In this document: positions 35,881 to 43,730 of the stretch, piece by piece
Position numbering within the stretch: position 1 is the stretch's first letter
How the letters are laid out: every line of letters starts with the position of its first letter
NCBI RefSeq assembly: GCF_012272815.1
Contig: NZ_JAAWWL010000001.1
Location: 310,001-374,000 of the forward strand
DNA: 64,000 nucleotides
DNA from: Croceivirga thetidis
GTDB lineage: Bacteria > Bacteroidota > Bacteroidia > Flavobacteriales > Flavobacteriaceae
Reading direction: 5' to 3'
Notes under the pieces: generated by a model
Database searches by the model: none
Told to the model about the DNA's origin: nothing
What the model saw: only the letters and a program-made list of their open reading frames with translations
Made by a program: the position numbers and the translations under genes

Positions 35881-37134
35881 TTATTCAGTTCGCAGCGCAT
35901 CAATTGGGCGGAGTCTTATAGCGCTATTTGCAGGTATGAATCCGGCCAATAATCCTGAAATAACAAGAATTGTCATTGCACTTAATACAACTGTTAGACT
36001 AACCGTTGGATTTAAGAACATATCAACTGGACCGGTACTATCCAATATGGCGTTAATGGCATAGATTACCAGAGACCCAAATACGATTCCGACCATTCCA
36101 GCTATAAGCGTTAAGGTAATCGACTCCATTAAAACTTGCATTTTAATGGACCATGGCGATTCTCCCAAAGCCCTACGAATTCCTATTTCTTTTGTTCTCT
36201 CCTTAACCACAATCAGCATAATATTACTTACCCCGATTATTCCAGAAATCAAGACCAAAGTACCTACTATTATAGCAATCCATCTCATTGCTGTAAAAAG
36301 GCTTTCAACCCGATTGTATTGTTCAAATAAATCAAAATAGCCAACTGCACGTTCATCATCAGGATGAATTCTTCTGCTTTGCTTTACTGTATTTACAATA
36401 CCTTCAACCTTATCGGAAATGGATTGCCCATCATGAGCAGTAATTGCCATCCAACCAACGTTATCAGCTCTATTGAATGCCTGTGAAAATGCTGTGAATG
36501 GAACGAATATCTGTCGTTCGGCATTTTGTCCGTCTCCATTGTTGGATTTCTCCTTATAGGTACCTACGACCATGAAATTGACCCCTTCAATTCTAATGTA
36601 CGCTCCAAGAAAATCTTCATCGTCTTCAAATAGGTCTTGTCTAACACCGTCACCTATTACGGCAATCTTTCGTTTTTTGTCAATATCACTGTGGTTAATA
36701 AACCTTCCTTGATGAACGTAGATTGAATTCTGTTGTAGAATTTCTGGGTAATCACCAAAAATTCGATATGACCCACTTTCTGTTTTATAGAATACATTAT
36801 CACCTTGGCCACGTGCCGCATTTCTTGGAGATATAATTTTTAGACCAGGAACATTATCCCGGATTAACTGAACGTCTTTTAACTTGAAATTATAACGCCT
36901 TCCTTCAGGTAACCCGTCATAAGACATTGTTGTGGTCTGCGTCCACATGAACATAGTATTGGTGGCAACACCACTAAAATCAGCTTTAATTCCATTTTCC
37001 AATCCTTTGCCAGCAGCCAATAACAAAATGAGTATAAATATGCCCCAAATAACACCGAAAGCGGTCAAAAAGGTTCTGAACCAATTTTTCGTCAGCACCT
37101 CAAGAATTTCTTTCCAACGATCTCTATTAAACAT
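35881..37134 (-). CDS. MacB-like ABC transporter permease, copy P2
   Basis: The 417-aa protein has the same layout as the other three: an N-terminal helix (RTFLTAFGVIWGIFILILLL), a periplasmic domain of about 230 residues, and an FtsX domain with ERTKEIGIRRALGES and the C-terminus IRLRPIDALRTE. The ATPase domain of MacB is absent. Its closest relative in the window is P4 at 31421-32686. It begins 1 bp after the stop of P1, so the pair is almost certainly co-translated. Confidence 0.9.
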   Translation of the reverse strand: MFNRDRWKEILEVLTKNWFRTFLTAFGVIWGIFILILLLAAGKGLENGIKADFSGVATNTMFMWTQTTTMSYDGLPEGRRYNFKLKDVQLIRDNVPGLKIISPRNAARGQGDNVFYKTESGSYRIFGDYPEILQQNSIYVHQGRFINHSDIDKKRKIAVIGDGVRQDLFEDDEDFLGAYIRIEGVNFMVVGTYKEKSNNGDGQNAERQIFVPFTAFSQAFNRADNVGWMAITAHDGQSISDKVEGIVNTVKQSRRIHPDDERAVGYFDLFEQYNRVESLFTAMRWIAIIVGTLVLISGIIGVSNIMLIVVKERTKEIGIRRALGESPWSIKMQVLMESITLTLIAGMVGIVFGSLVIYAINAILDSTGPVDMFLNPTVSLTVVLSAMTILVISGLLAGFIPANSAIRLRPIDALRTE

Positions 37135-37135
37135 A

Positions 37136-38389
37136 TTATTCGTCTCTTAAGGCATTAATTACTTGAATATTTGCTGCTCGCCACGCGGGTACAAATCCGG
37201 CTAATGTTCCTGCACCTACTAAGACAAGGACAGTTGTAAATGCAACATTGAAATTAACAGAAGGGTTAACTACATAATCTATTTCGACATTCGGACCAAC
37301 TATTTCCAAAAGGCCCATACTAAAAATTAGTCCGGCAAAACCTGATAAAGCAGTCACAAAAATCGCTTCCTGAAGAATCATCCCAACAATGAACCATGGT
37401 TTGGCCCCTAATGCCTTTCGAATTCCTATTTCACGTGTTCGCTCTTTTACAACAATGAGCATAATGTTACTTACACCAACAACGCCAGCAATTATGGTAC
37501 AAACCCCAACGAACCAAAAGAAGAATTTTATGTTTCCAGTTAAAGCATAGTATCGCTTAGCCTCTTCAATCGGATTCCAGATATGAATTGCCCTTGTATC
37601 TTCTGGTGAGACTCCGTGAACACTCTGCAGATAGGTGCGTATTTCGTCTTCAAATGCCAATGAGGAAGCAACCGTTTCATTTAGCGTTTCCTTCTCTGGT
37701 AACATAAAGGTCAAGTTGCTGATTCTGTCCCCACCATTAAATGCCAATTGAGCAGTGGTTAATGGAATCCAAATACGTTCCTCCTCTCCTTCATCATCTC
37801 CACTAACTTCGCTGTATACACCAACTATTTTAAACCCCGCTCCTGAAATATTTAAATATTCCCCTATCGGTGTATCCAATTCGCTAAAAACCTCACGTTG
37901 TATTTTATCGCTTATGACAGCAACTTTGGCATTTTCTTGTAAATCATTTTTATTGATGAACCTGCCCTCGACAATGTATTGGTTCTCGATTAATTGCATA
38001 TCATCAGTAGTACCAATAACACGATAGACGATTAAATCGTTTTTGTATAAAACTTGTATATCGCTTGGGAAATAAAATGTGGAAGCTTTTTCAAATTCCA
38101 CACCAAGTGAATTATTTATGTAATTGAGGTTTTCGTTACGAAGTTGGACTCGCCTCCCAGGATTAAGACCATTGTACGCTATTGTCGTTCTTCCTGGCCA
38201 TACCCACATAGAAGTTGCTGCATCACCTTTAAATTCTTTTTCAATACCATTTTGCATTCCTTGGCCGAAGCCCAAAAGAATAACGAGAATAAAAATACCA
38301 GAGGCAACAGATAGTCCGGTGAGGAAGGTTCTTAGCTTATTTTTTCGAATAGTATCGAAAATTTCTTGCCATCTTTCGATGTCGAACAT
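37136..38389 (-). CDS. MacB-like ABC transporter permease, copy P1 (first gene of operon)
   Basis: The 417-aa protein has an N-terminal membrane helix (RTFLTGLSVASGIFILVILL), a periplasmic MacB_PCD-type domain and a three-helix FtsX domain with ERTREIGIRKALGAK. It is the first gene of the export operon; a perfect inverted repeat at 38411-38430, 21 bp upstream of its start, may be an operator. Its closest relative in the window is P3. Substrates of such MacB-like systems include peptides, lipoproteins and antibiotics; nothing here identifies the cargo. Confidence 0.9.
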   Translation of the reverse strand: MFDIERWQEIFDTIRKNKLRTFLTGLSVASGIFILVILLGFGQGMQNGIEKEFKGDAATSMWVWPGRTTIAYNGLNPGRRVQLRNENLNYINNSLGVEFEKASTFYFPSDIQVLYKNDLIVYRVIGTTDDMQLIENQYIVEGRFINKNDLQENAKVAVISDKIQREVFSELDTPIGEYLNISGAGFKIVGVYSEVSGDDEGEEERIWIPLTTAQLAFNGGDRISNLTFMLPEKETLNETVASSLAFEDEIRTYLQSVHGVSPEDTRAIHIWNPIEEAKRYYALTGNIKFFFWFVGVCTIIAGVVGVSNIMLIVVKERTREIGIRKALGAKPWFIVGMILQEAIFVTALSGFAGLIFSMGLLEIVGPNVEIDYVVNPSVNFNVAFTTVLVLVGAGTLAGFVPAWRAANIQVINALRDE

Positions 38390-38410
38390 TGAGGGTCGGT
38401 TTGATGATTG

Positions 38411-38430
38411 ATGAATAGATTCTTATTCAT
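38411..38430. promoter_or_regulatory. Candidate operator of the MacB-like export operon
   Basis: A perfect inverted repeat ATGAATA-N6-TATTCAT lies 21 bp upstream of the P1 start codon at 38389. The 20-bp dyad is the size of many repressor half-site pairs. No regulator gene is adjacent, and no matching site was noticed elsewhere by eye, so its role is inference. A transcribed hairpin is an alternative. Confidence 0.4.
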
Positions 38431-38482
38431 TAGACTATAAAAAATTTCATTTGTTACACATTTCGGCAAAAAAAATCGACCC

Positions 38483-38698
38483 TTACGATTTCATGCGCTT
38501 GTAAACAAAGTAAAATACAGCTCCAACCAAGAGGTATGGTATAGCCATGAGGTATACAATACCATTATTTACACCTTCGGCTTGACTATTGTCAGCTTCA
38601 CTTTCTAGCGCAGCCCTGCACATGGCACATTGTGCCTCTGCAATGCTTGGAAAGACCAACAAGACAATCAATAGAATGAGGAGTACCTTTTTATGCAT
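38483..38698 (-). CDS. Small membrane protein with periplasmic CxxC
   Basis: The 71-aa product has a signal-like N-terminal segment (to about residue 22, ending IAEAQ), then CAMC, a short polar stretch, and a single membrane helix (GIVYLMAIPYLLVGAVFYFVY) with a basic end. The cysteine pair would face the periplasm. It overlaps the start of the upstream DUF420 gene by 8 bp, indicating co-translation with the oxidase assembly genes. I do not know the family name. A role in copper handling or thiol exchange for oxidase assembly is plausible but only inferred from context. Confidence 0.7.
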   Translation of the reverse strand: MHKKVLLILLIVLLVFPSIAEAQCAMCRAALESEADNSQAEGVNNGIVYLMAIPYLLVGAVFYFVYKRMKS

Positions 38699-39221
38699 AA
38701 TAAGGGGAAATCATTACATACACCACAACCCCGGTAATAGCAACATAAAGCCAAATTGGAAATGTGTATTTGGCCCACCTCTTGTGTGCAATAAAGTCCT
38801 TTAAATATGATTTACTGTATGTGATTAATACTAAAGGAATAACTGCGATGGACAACGTTATATGGGAAAATAGAATGAAGTAGTATACATATCTAATGCT
38901 GCCTTCCCCACCAAAAGGTGTCGGGTCTGAGGTCATGTGGTACGCAACATACATAACCAAAAATAGAACCGATAGTACAATACAAGAGGTCATTAGCCTT
39001 GCATGCAATTTTTGTTTACCACCCTTAATCGCAATTAAAGCAGAAATCAAAAGAATTGCGGTCAAGGCGTTTGTAGTTGCATAAATCGGAGGTAAAAATG
39101 AAAGTGGTTCAGCGTCTGGAATTTTATATCCGAACAATAGGGCAACAACAGCCGGGATTGCTATCGAAAGGACAGTTATAAATCTCTTAATCTTTTTTTC
39201 ATCTTTAATTGTTGCTTCCAT
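38691..39221 (-). CDS. DUF420 membrane protein (CtaM-like oxidase assembly)
   Basis: The 176-aa protein has five hydrophobic segments with conserved histidines in the pattern KLHARLM, YVAYHMT, FILFSHITLS and DFIAHKRWAKYTFPIWLYV. This matches the DUF420 family; members are linked to cytochrome oxidase maturation (CtaM in Bacillus and Staphylococcus). It starts 2 bp after the SCO gene stop and overlaps the small CxxC protein gene, so all belong to one assembly operon. Confidence 0.85.
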   Translation of the reverse strand: MEATIKDEKKIKRFITVLSIAIPAVVALLFGYKIPDAEPLSFLPPIYATTNALTAILLISALIAIKGGKQKLHARLMTSCIVLSVLFLVMYVAYHMTSDPTPFGGEGSIRYVYYFILFSHITLSIAVIPLVLITYSKSYLKDFIAHKRWAKYTFPIWLYVAITGVVVYVMISPYYA

Positions 39222-39223
39222 AA

Positions 39224-39961
39224 CTACTCAGCTAATAGTTTTTTAATGTCTTCTTTTAAAATGGTTATCTGTTGAGCTTCACCTTCATCATTTACACCTT
39301 GTGATTCTGTTATAGTTCCTTTATAATAAATGAGTGGATTACCAAATTTATCTGTGCGTGAGCGTAGGAAACCTTTTTTATCTACCAAAGCGAATAATCC
39401 TGAATGTTCAAATCCACCGGCCACAGTCGAATCTTCCTGTGTGTACATATAAAATCCTTCATTGGAAAGCTTATATAAATCCTCCTTTTTACCAGTTAGA
39501 AAATTCCAATTTGTCGTATTGATATTATAACCTTCGGCGTATGCTTTTAGCTTTGATACCGTGTCCCTTTTAGGGTCTATGGTAAAGGAAGTGATGAAAA
39601 AATCCTCATCTTGGATACTCTGCTGAACCGCTTTGAGGTTTTTGGTCATTATTGGGCAAATGGTAGGACACGATGTGAAGAAAAAATCTACTACATAAAC
39701 TTTTCCCAATAAGTCCTTATTTGAAACCAGAATGCTGTCTTGATTCAAAAACTCAAAATCTGGGACCCGTCTTTTTTTACCATTATTGACTAAAAAATCA
39801 AGGTCTTTCAAAACCACTCCCGAGACTCTATCATTTTCAACAATGGTATTACCCTTGATTCGCTCAACAATTCTTGGCACAACGATAACACCAAAAATCA
39901 AAATGATCAATGAAATCCATATATAGGCATATTTCTTTCCCTTATTTGCTCCTTGTGGCAT
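39224..39961 (-). CDS. SCO family copper chaperone for cytochrome oxidase
   Basis: The 245-aa protein has an N-terminal membrane anchor (YAYIWISLIILIFGVIVVP) and a thioredoxin-like SCO domain with the copper-binding CPTIC motif in VVDFFFTSCPTICPIM and the later His in GGFEHSGLFALVDKKG. SCO proteins deliver copper to the CuA centre of oxidase subunit II, with the domain in the periplasm. The start lies inside the end of the upstream gene (20-bp overlap), indicating translational coupling. Confidence 0.92.
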   Translation of the reverse strand: MPQGANKGKKYAYIWISLIILIFGVIVVPRIVERIKGNTIVENDRVSGVVLKDLDFLVNNGKKRRVPDFEFLNQDSILVSNKDLLGKVYVVDFFFTSCPTICPIMTKNLKAVQQSIQDEDFFITSFTIDPKRDTVSKLKAYAEGYNINTTNWNFLTGKKEDLYKLSNEGFYMYTQEDSTVAGGFEHSGLFALVDKKGFLRSRTDKFGNPLIYYKGTITESQGVNDEGEAQQITILKEDIKKLLAE

Positions 39962-40574
39962 TGTTCTTTTTTAATGCGAGTCTATATTCGGCCAATATGA
40001 TTTTCACATCATCTTCCATTTTATTGTTGAGTTCAGCAACTGAGTTGGTATTAAAACCATATTTGATTCCTTCATCGTCATCATTGTTCCTACCTCGAAG
40101 ATTTCGATTTTTATCAATGATGAACACGTATGGTGTGCCGTAGTCTTCTTCTAAAGTGATATTAGTGCCCAAACCATCGAATAATTTTTCGATTTGGTCG
40201 ACTTCTGCAAATACAAATTTCCATTTAGAGATATCGACCAATTCACTAAGTTCTTTAGTCAAATTTTCCACAGCCTTTTCTGTTCCTTTAGGAACAAGCA
40301 TAACGGTTTGAAAATCTTTGAACTCGTAAAAACGTTTGTATATTTTCTGATTGAGATTTAGCGCATTTGTTTGTCTTAAATCAACATTTTGCCCCAAAAA
40401 ACCGAGAATCGTTATTTTATCTTGCAGCTGAACTTCAGAACCTAAAACTTGTATTTCGTTGGTTGATTCAGTTAAAATTGGGAGTCGTCCAAAATTATTT
40501 ACACCAGATGCAAAGAATAAATAAGCTACAAGTGGAAGTACAAAAAGTACTACCAAAACGAAGACCTTTTTCAT
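39942..40574 (-). CDS. Membrane-anchored protein of unknown function in oxidase assembly operon
   Basis: The 210-aa product has one N-terminal anchor or signal helix (VFVLVVLFVLPLVAYLFFASG) and a periplasmic domain with a thioredoxin-like order (KITILGFLGQNVD..., then VMLVPKGTEKAVENLTKEL, YGTPYVFIIDKNRNLRGR, and an acidic GIKYGFNTNS segment). It lacks a CxxC pair. The gene heads the SCO-DUF420-small protein cluster and overlaps SCO by 20 bp, with a terminator and a -7 motif upstream. An SCO-like fold without the copper cysteines is my inference; function unknown. Confidence 0.75.
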   Translation of the reverse strand: MKKVFVLVVLFVLPLVAYLFFASGVNNFGRLPILTESTNEIQVLGSEVQLQDKITILGFLGQNVDLRQTNALNLNQKIYKRFYEFKDFQTVMLVPKGTEKAVENLTKELSELVDISKWKFVFAEVDQIEKLFDGLGTNITLEEDYGTPYVFIIDKNRNLRGRNNDDDEGIKYGFNTNSVAELNNKMEDDVKIILAEYRLALKKNNATRSK

Positions 40575-40590
40575 AGGAAAAGAAACTTTA

Positions 40591-40598
40591 CAAAAATA
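40591..40598 (-). promoter_or_regulatory. Candidate -7 element for the SCO cluster
   Basis: The minus strand reads TATTTTTG, 16 bp upstream of the ATG at 40574. It lies just downstream of the terminator of the oxidase subunit genes. No -33 TTG is visible at the expected spacing. Confidence 0.35.
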
Positions 40599-40599
40599 A

Positions 40600-40625
40600 A
40601 AAAGACGGTTCGAAAACCGTCTTTT
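40600..40625 (-). terminator. Rho-independent terminator after the oxidase subunit IV gene
   Basis: A perfect 11-bp stem AAAAGACGGTT / AACCGTCTTTT with a 4-nt CGAA loop lies 18 bp after the stop of the subunit IV gene. The minus-strand end is T-rich. It separates the subunit genes from the SCO cluster, which appears to be a second transcription unit. Confidence 0.85.
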
Positions 40626-40643
40626 AAAGTTGTTAATGCTTTC

Positions 40644-41027
40644 TTAGAAATTCCATGCTAAGAAGCCATTCTTAAAAACATCGTAGATGTACGTAGCTTC
40701 AAAAAGCAGTATGGTTATCAAATAAACAACCAGGAATATAGGAGTCCAAACAATGGCCCTCCTTAATGAGGATTTTTCGTCGCGAAGGTGCATAAAATCC
40801 CAAGATATGTAATAGGCTTTAACCAAGGTCAGAATTATGAAAATCCAGTTGAGCAATTTCATATCCAAAAAGTAGGTTTTGGTCAAAAATTCCGGTTTTA
40901 CAATACCCAATCCTACTTCAATAGCTGTTACAAAAGTTAAAAAAGCCAATACGCCCCAAATTTTTTGGACGTTACTTTTGAACTTCCATAAGCCCCTAAA
41001 AATCTCTAATTTATGTTCGTGTGCCAT
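40644..41027 (-). CDS. Cytochrome c oxidase subunit IV-type protein
   Basis: The 127-aa protein has three membrane helices, with conserved KIWGVLAFLTFVTAIEVGLG, LKAYYISWDFMHLRDEKSSLR and IFLVVYLITILLFEATYIYD segments, matching the small subunit IV (COX4_pro/CyoD-like) of bacterial haem-copper oxidases. It stabilises the subunit I-III core. It starts 33 bp after the long subunit III gene and precedes a terminator. Confidence 0.88.
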   Translation of the reverse strand: MAHEHKLEIFRGLWKFKSNVQKIWGVLAFLTFVTAIEVGLGIVKPEFLTKTYFLDMKLLNWIFIILTLVKAYYISWDFMHLRDEKSSLRRAIVWTPIFLVVYLITILLFEATYIYDVFKNGFLAWNF

Positions 41028-41060
41028 TTATTCTTTTTAAAAGATTTTAGAAAATAGTAT

Positions 41061-42035
41061 TTAGACGAGATAGAAAAATGTGAATACAAATACCCAAACC
41101 AAATCTACAAAGTGCCAATACAAACCAACTTTTTCAACCATTTCATAGTGCCCGCGCTTCTCGTAGGTACCTAATATTACATTGAAGAAAATTATGACGT
41201 TTATTACAACACCAGAGAATACGTGAAATCCATGGAATCCGGTAATAAAGAAGAAAAAGTCAGCGAACAATCGACTACCGTATTCGTTTCGTATCAAGTT
41301 TGCTCCTTCAACGACGCGAACAGCGTCACTCAAACGACCAAGTGACTGTTCACGATTTAATAATGTTTTTTCACCATCTTCATTAATGGTTTCTGTGCGA
41401 ATCAAAATGTTTGGATTTGCCTTGAAACCTTCCAATACTTCGTTTAGGGAAAAAGAGGTTTTATATCCTTCAGACTCATACCACACACCTTCAGAAGCAA
41501 GGTGTTTTACACGTTCTTCTGGCAATGCCGTTGTAAAATCTGCCAATGCAGCTCGTTCACCTGTCTCGGCATTTACAAATTGAAGTATTCTACCACCTTT
41601 TGTTTCTAGGGCTCCATAATCGCCTTTGATAAAAGTCGCCCATTCCCAAGCTTGTGAACCAACGAATATGGCACCTCCTATAATAGTTGCAAATAAATAC
41701 CAGATAACTGCATTTTGCTTCATTTTATGACCTGCATCAACGGCTAATACCATCGTTACAGAAGACATAATCAGTATGAAGGTCATAAACGCCACATATA
41801 TCATTGGATAATTACCATGGAAGAACGGAACGTGGGTAAAAACTTCATCAGCAATTGGCCAAGTTTCAATAAACTTGAATCTTGAAAAACCATATGCACA
41901 TAGAAACCCTGAAAAAGAAAGGGCATCTGAAACCAAGAAAAACCACATCATTAGTTTCCCGTAGCTCGCTCCTAAGGGTCTGTTACCCCCGTCCCAAACG
42001 TTTTCTTCTGAACCGGCAGTTACCGTTGTATCCAT
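41061..42035 (-). CDS. Cytochrome c oxidase subunit III with a large internal insertion
   Basis: The 324-aa protein has the subunit III helices, including the opening PLGASYGKLMMWFFLVSDALSFSGF, QAWEWATFI with conserved Glu131, and the FITGFHGFHVFSGV signature (about residues 263-276). Between about residues 139 and 256 there is a soluble insertion of roughly 118 residues (GALETKGGRILQF...NEYGSRL) that is absent from the ~200-aa paralogue upstream. The insertion lies between helices and would face the soluble side. I recall similar insertions in other Bacteroidota. It begins 94 bp after the short subunit III gene. Confidence 0.9.
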   Translation of the reverse strand: MDTTVTAGSEENVWDGGNRPLGASYGKLMMWFFLVSDALSFSGFLCAYGFSRFKFIETWPIADEVFTHVPFFHGNYPMIYVAFMTFILIMSSVTMVLAVDAGHKMKQNAVIWYLFATIIGGAIFVGSQAWEWATFIKGDYGALETKGGRILQFVNAETGERAALADFTTALPEERVKHLASEGVWYESEGYKTSFSLNEVLEGFKANPNILIRTETINEDGEKTLLNREQSLGRLSDAVRVVEGANLIRNEYGSRLFADFFFFITGFHGFHVFSGVVINVIIFFNVILGTYEKRGHYEMVEKVGLYWHFVDLVWVFVFTFFYLV

Positions 42036-42064
42036 AGATTATAAGCGTTTTAGTAAAATTTTAG

Positions 42065-42072
42065 CAAATTTA
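42065..42072 (-). promoter_or_regulatory. Candidate internal -7 element for the long subunit III gene
   Basis: The minus strand reads TAAATTTG, 29 bp upstream of the ATG at 42035, in a 94-bp gap. The spacing-matched -33 TTG is missing, so this may be an internal promoter of the oxidase group or chance. Confidence 0.35.
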
Positions 42073-42129
42073 AGGCATTGTGTCTTATTCCTAAAGCCAT
42101 TCCGCTATGAAAACTTTTTTGATTTCAAA

Positions 42130-42711
42130 TTATTTTACGAAATACATAAATAGAATAAGGTAAATCCATAAAAAGTCGAGAAAATGCCAGAACGTCTCCC
42201 CTAATTCAAAACCCAACATATTTTCCGGGCTGTATTTTCCTCGAACCTGATTGAACAATACCACCAATAGTGAAATAAGTCCAGCAACCACATGTAAAAT
42301 GTGCACAAAGGCAATCAAGAAAACGTACGACATTTTAATATTGCTAGTCGGGCCCGTAAAGTAATATCCACTTGATAACATTTGCGAGAATCCGTAAAAC
42401 TGCAACACTATAAAACCAACCCCTAATACCAAGGTGGCAATTAAAAAGAAGGTTGTATTCTTTTGTTCATCTTTCTGTAGTGCCTTACGTGCCAAGAGGT
42501 AAGTTATACTGCTTACTACAATTATTGCAGTACTTATAAAAAATGCCTGAGGCAACTGAATATCAGAAAGCCAATCTTCTCTTTTACTACTTACAATGTA
42601 AGCACTGGTCCAGCCTGCAAAAGCCATAATTAAACTAACGATGCCAAACCAAAGCATCATTTTCTTAGACCTTCTTCTTTTTTGTTCGTCTGTTCCTTGG
42701 GTTAAATCCAT
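42130..42711 (-). CDS. Cytochrome c oxidase subunit III family protein (short)
   Basis: The 193-aa membrane protein has five helices and the subunit III motifs RSKKMMLWFGIVSLIMAFAGWTSAYI, VLQFYGFSQM and VFLIAFVHILHVVAGLISL, plus the closing GETFWHFLDFLWIYLILF with the conserved WHFxDxxW block. It lacks the soluble insertion of the downstream copy. Its start overlaps the ctaB gene by 10 bp. Two different subunit III genes in one group suggest that they act in the same complex or in alternate oxidases. Confidence 0.9.
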   Translation of the reverse strand: MDLTQGTDEQKRRRSKKMMLWFGIVSLIMAFAGWTSAYIVSSKREDWLSDIQLPQAFFISTAIIVVSSITYLLARKALQKDEQKNTTFFLIATLVLGVGFIVLQFYGFSQMLSSGYYFTGPTSNIKMSYVFLIAFVHILHVVAGLISLLVVLFNQVRGKYSPENMLGFELGETFWHFLDFLWIYLILFMYFVK

Positions 42712-43610
42712 CCTACAATCATTTTATCAAAAACATATACCAATTGTACCAAAGTAATGTAGCTGACACTAGCCAACATTAAATTTCTTGCCGCCTTATT
42801 CGTACGCTTTTCATATAATTTAAAGGCAAAAATCAACATTACCATTCCCATAACAAATACCAGAATTGCTGCTGGTATGGAGAGTATTAAATTTCCTGTA
42901 AATCCGAATACCGGCATTATGGAAATAACCAGCATCCAAATGGTGTACAATATGATTTGAAATGCTGTACCCGTATCTTTTTTACCTGTCGGCAACATTT
43001 TAAATCCACCTTTTTTGTAGTCCTCATCCAACATCCATCCCAATGCCCAGAAATGAGGAAACTGCCAAAAAAACTGTATCATAAATAAAGTTCCAGGTTC
43101 TATTCCGAACTCATTCGTTGCCGCAACCCATCCCAACATAAATGGAATGGCACCTGGTATTGCCCCAACAAATACAGCTAGTGGTGTTTTCGTTTTTAGA
43201 GGGGTATAAACACAAGCGTATAAAAAAATGGATAGGGCAGCAAAAAATGCAGTTTTCGGATTCAAAGCATATAAAGATGCGACACCACCAATGGTCAATA
43301 CTATAGCCAAAATCAAAGCTACTAATGGCGAAACACGGCCGGCAGGAATCGGTCGGTTTTTGGTACGCTTCATCAACACATCCAAATCCCGCTCAATGAT
43401 TTGATTGTAAATATTTGAAGCTCCAACCATGCAATAACCACCAAAGGCCAAGAAAAGTAATGAAGAAGCTTGAACTTGTTCAGCTCCAAGAAAATAGCCG
43501 GCAATAGAGGAAAACACGACACTAACTGCCAACCGTACTTTTGTCAGTTCTTTAAAGTCTGTGAATGTTATGGGCAATTGAAATGAATTTGTGCTTACTG
43601 CAGTCGGCAT
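42702..43610 (-). CDS. ctaB: Protoheme IX farnesyltransferase (heme O synthase)
   Basis: CtaB/CyoE attaches a farnesyl group to heme B to give heme O for oxidase assembly. From the ATG at 43610 the protein is 302 aa; the TTG in front is ignored. It has about nine helices and the prenyltransferase Asp motif NIYNQIIERDLDVLMKRTKNRP near residues 60-85, plus the second one DEDYKKGGFKMLP. It is the first gene of the oxidase group and has a well-spaced candidate promoter at 43632-43662. Heme A synthase is not in the window. Confidence 0.94.
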   Translation of the reverse strand: MPTAVSTNSFQLPITFTDFKELTKVRLAVSVVFSSIAGYFLGAEQVQASSLLFLAFGGYCMVGASNIYNQIIERDLDVLMKRTKNRPIPAGRVSPLVALILAIVLTIGGVASLYALNPKTAFFAALSIFLYACVYTPLKTKTPLAVFVGAIPGAIPFMLGWVAATNEFGIEPGTLFMIQFFWQFPHFWALGWMLDEDYKKGGFKMLPTGKKDTGTAFQIILYTIWMLVISIMPVFGFTGNLILSIPAAILVFVMGMVMLIFAFKLYEKRTNKAARNLMLASVSYITLVQLVYVFDKMIVGWI

Positions 43611-43631
43611 CAACGTGCTTTAATTGGGCTG

Positions 43632-43662
43632 CAAAGATAAACTTGAATCGCCTTTCTTGCAA
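43632..43662 (-). promoter_or_regulatory. Candidate promoter of the ctaB-oxidase operon
   Basis: On the minus strand TTG (43660-43662), a 20-bp spacer, and TATCTTTG (43632-43639) fit the Bacteroidota pattern TTG-N17-23-TAnnTTTG. The ATG at 43610 is 21 bp downstream. It lies between the tonB terminator and ctaB, as expected. Confidence 0.55.
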
Positions 43663-43680
43663 TACAGTTGGATAAAAGAA

Positions 43681-43706
43681 AAGCCCTAGCTTTTCAACTA
43701 GGGCTT
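43681..43706 (-). terminator. Rho-independent terminator of the tonB gene
   Basis: A perfect 9-bp stem AAGCCCTAG / CTAGGGCTT with an 8-nt loop lies 24 bp after the tonB stop. On the minus strand it is followed by a T-rich run (TTCTTTTAT). Confidence 0.88.
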
Positions 43707-43730
43707 CATATCTTTTCTAAGACTAGATTT

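Noticed and set aside
31421-38389. Idea that four permease genes are two broken MacB genes
   Set aside because: All four are 411-421 aa with an N-terminal helix, periplasmic domain and complete FtsX domain, and none contains an ATPase fragment.
41061-42711. Idea that the two subunit III genes are halves of one frameshifted gene
   Set aside because: Each has its own start, full set of helices and subunit III motifs, so they are separate paralogues.
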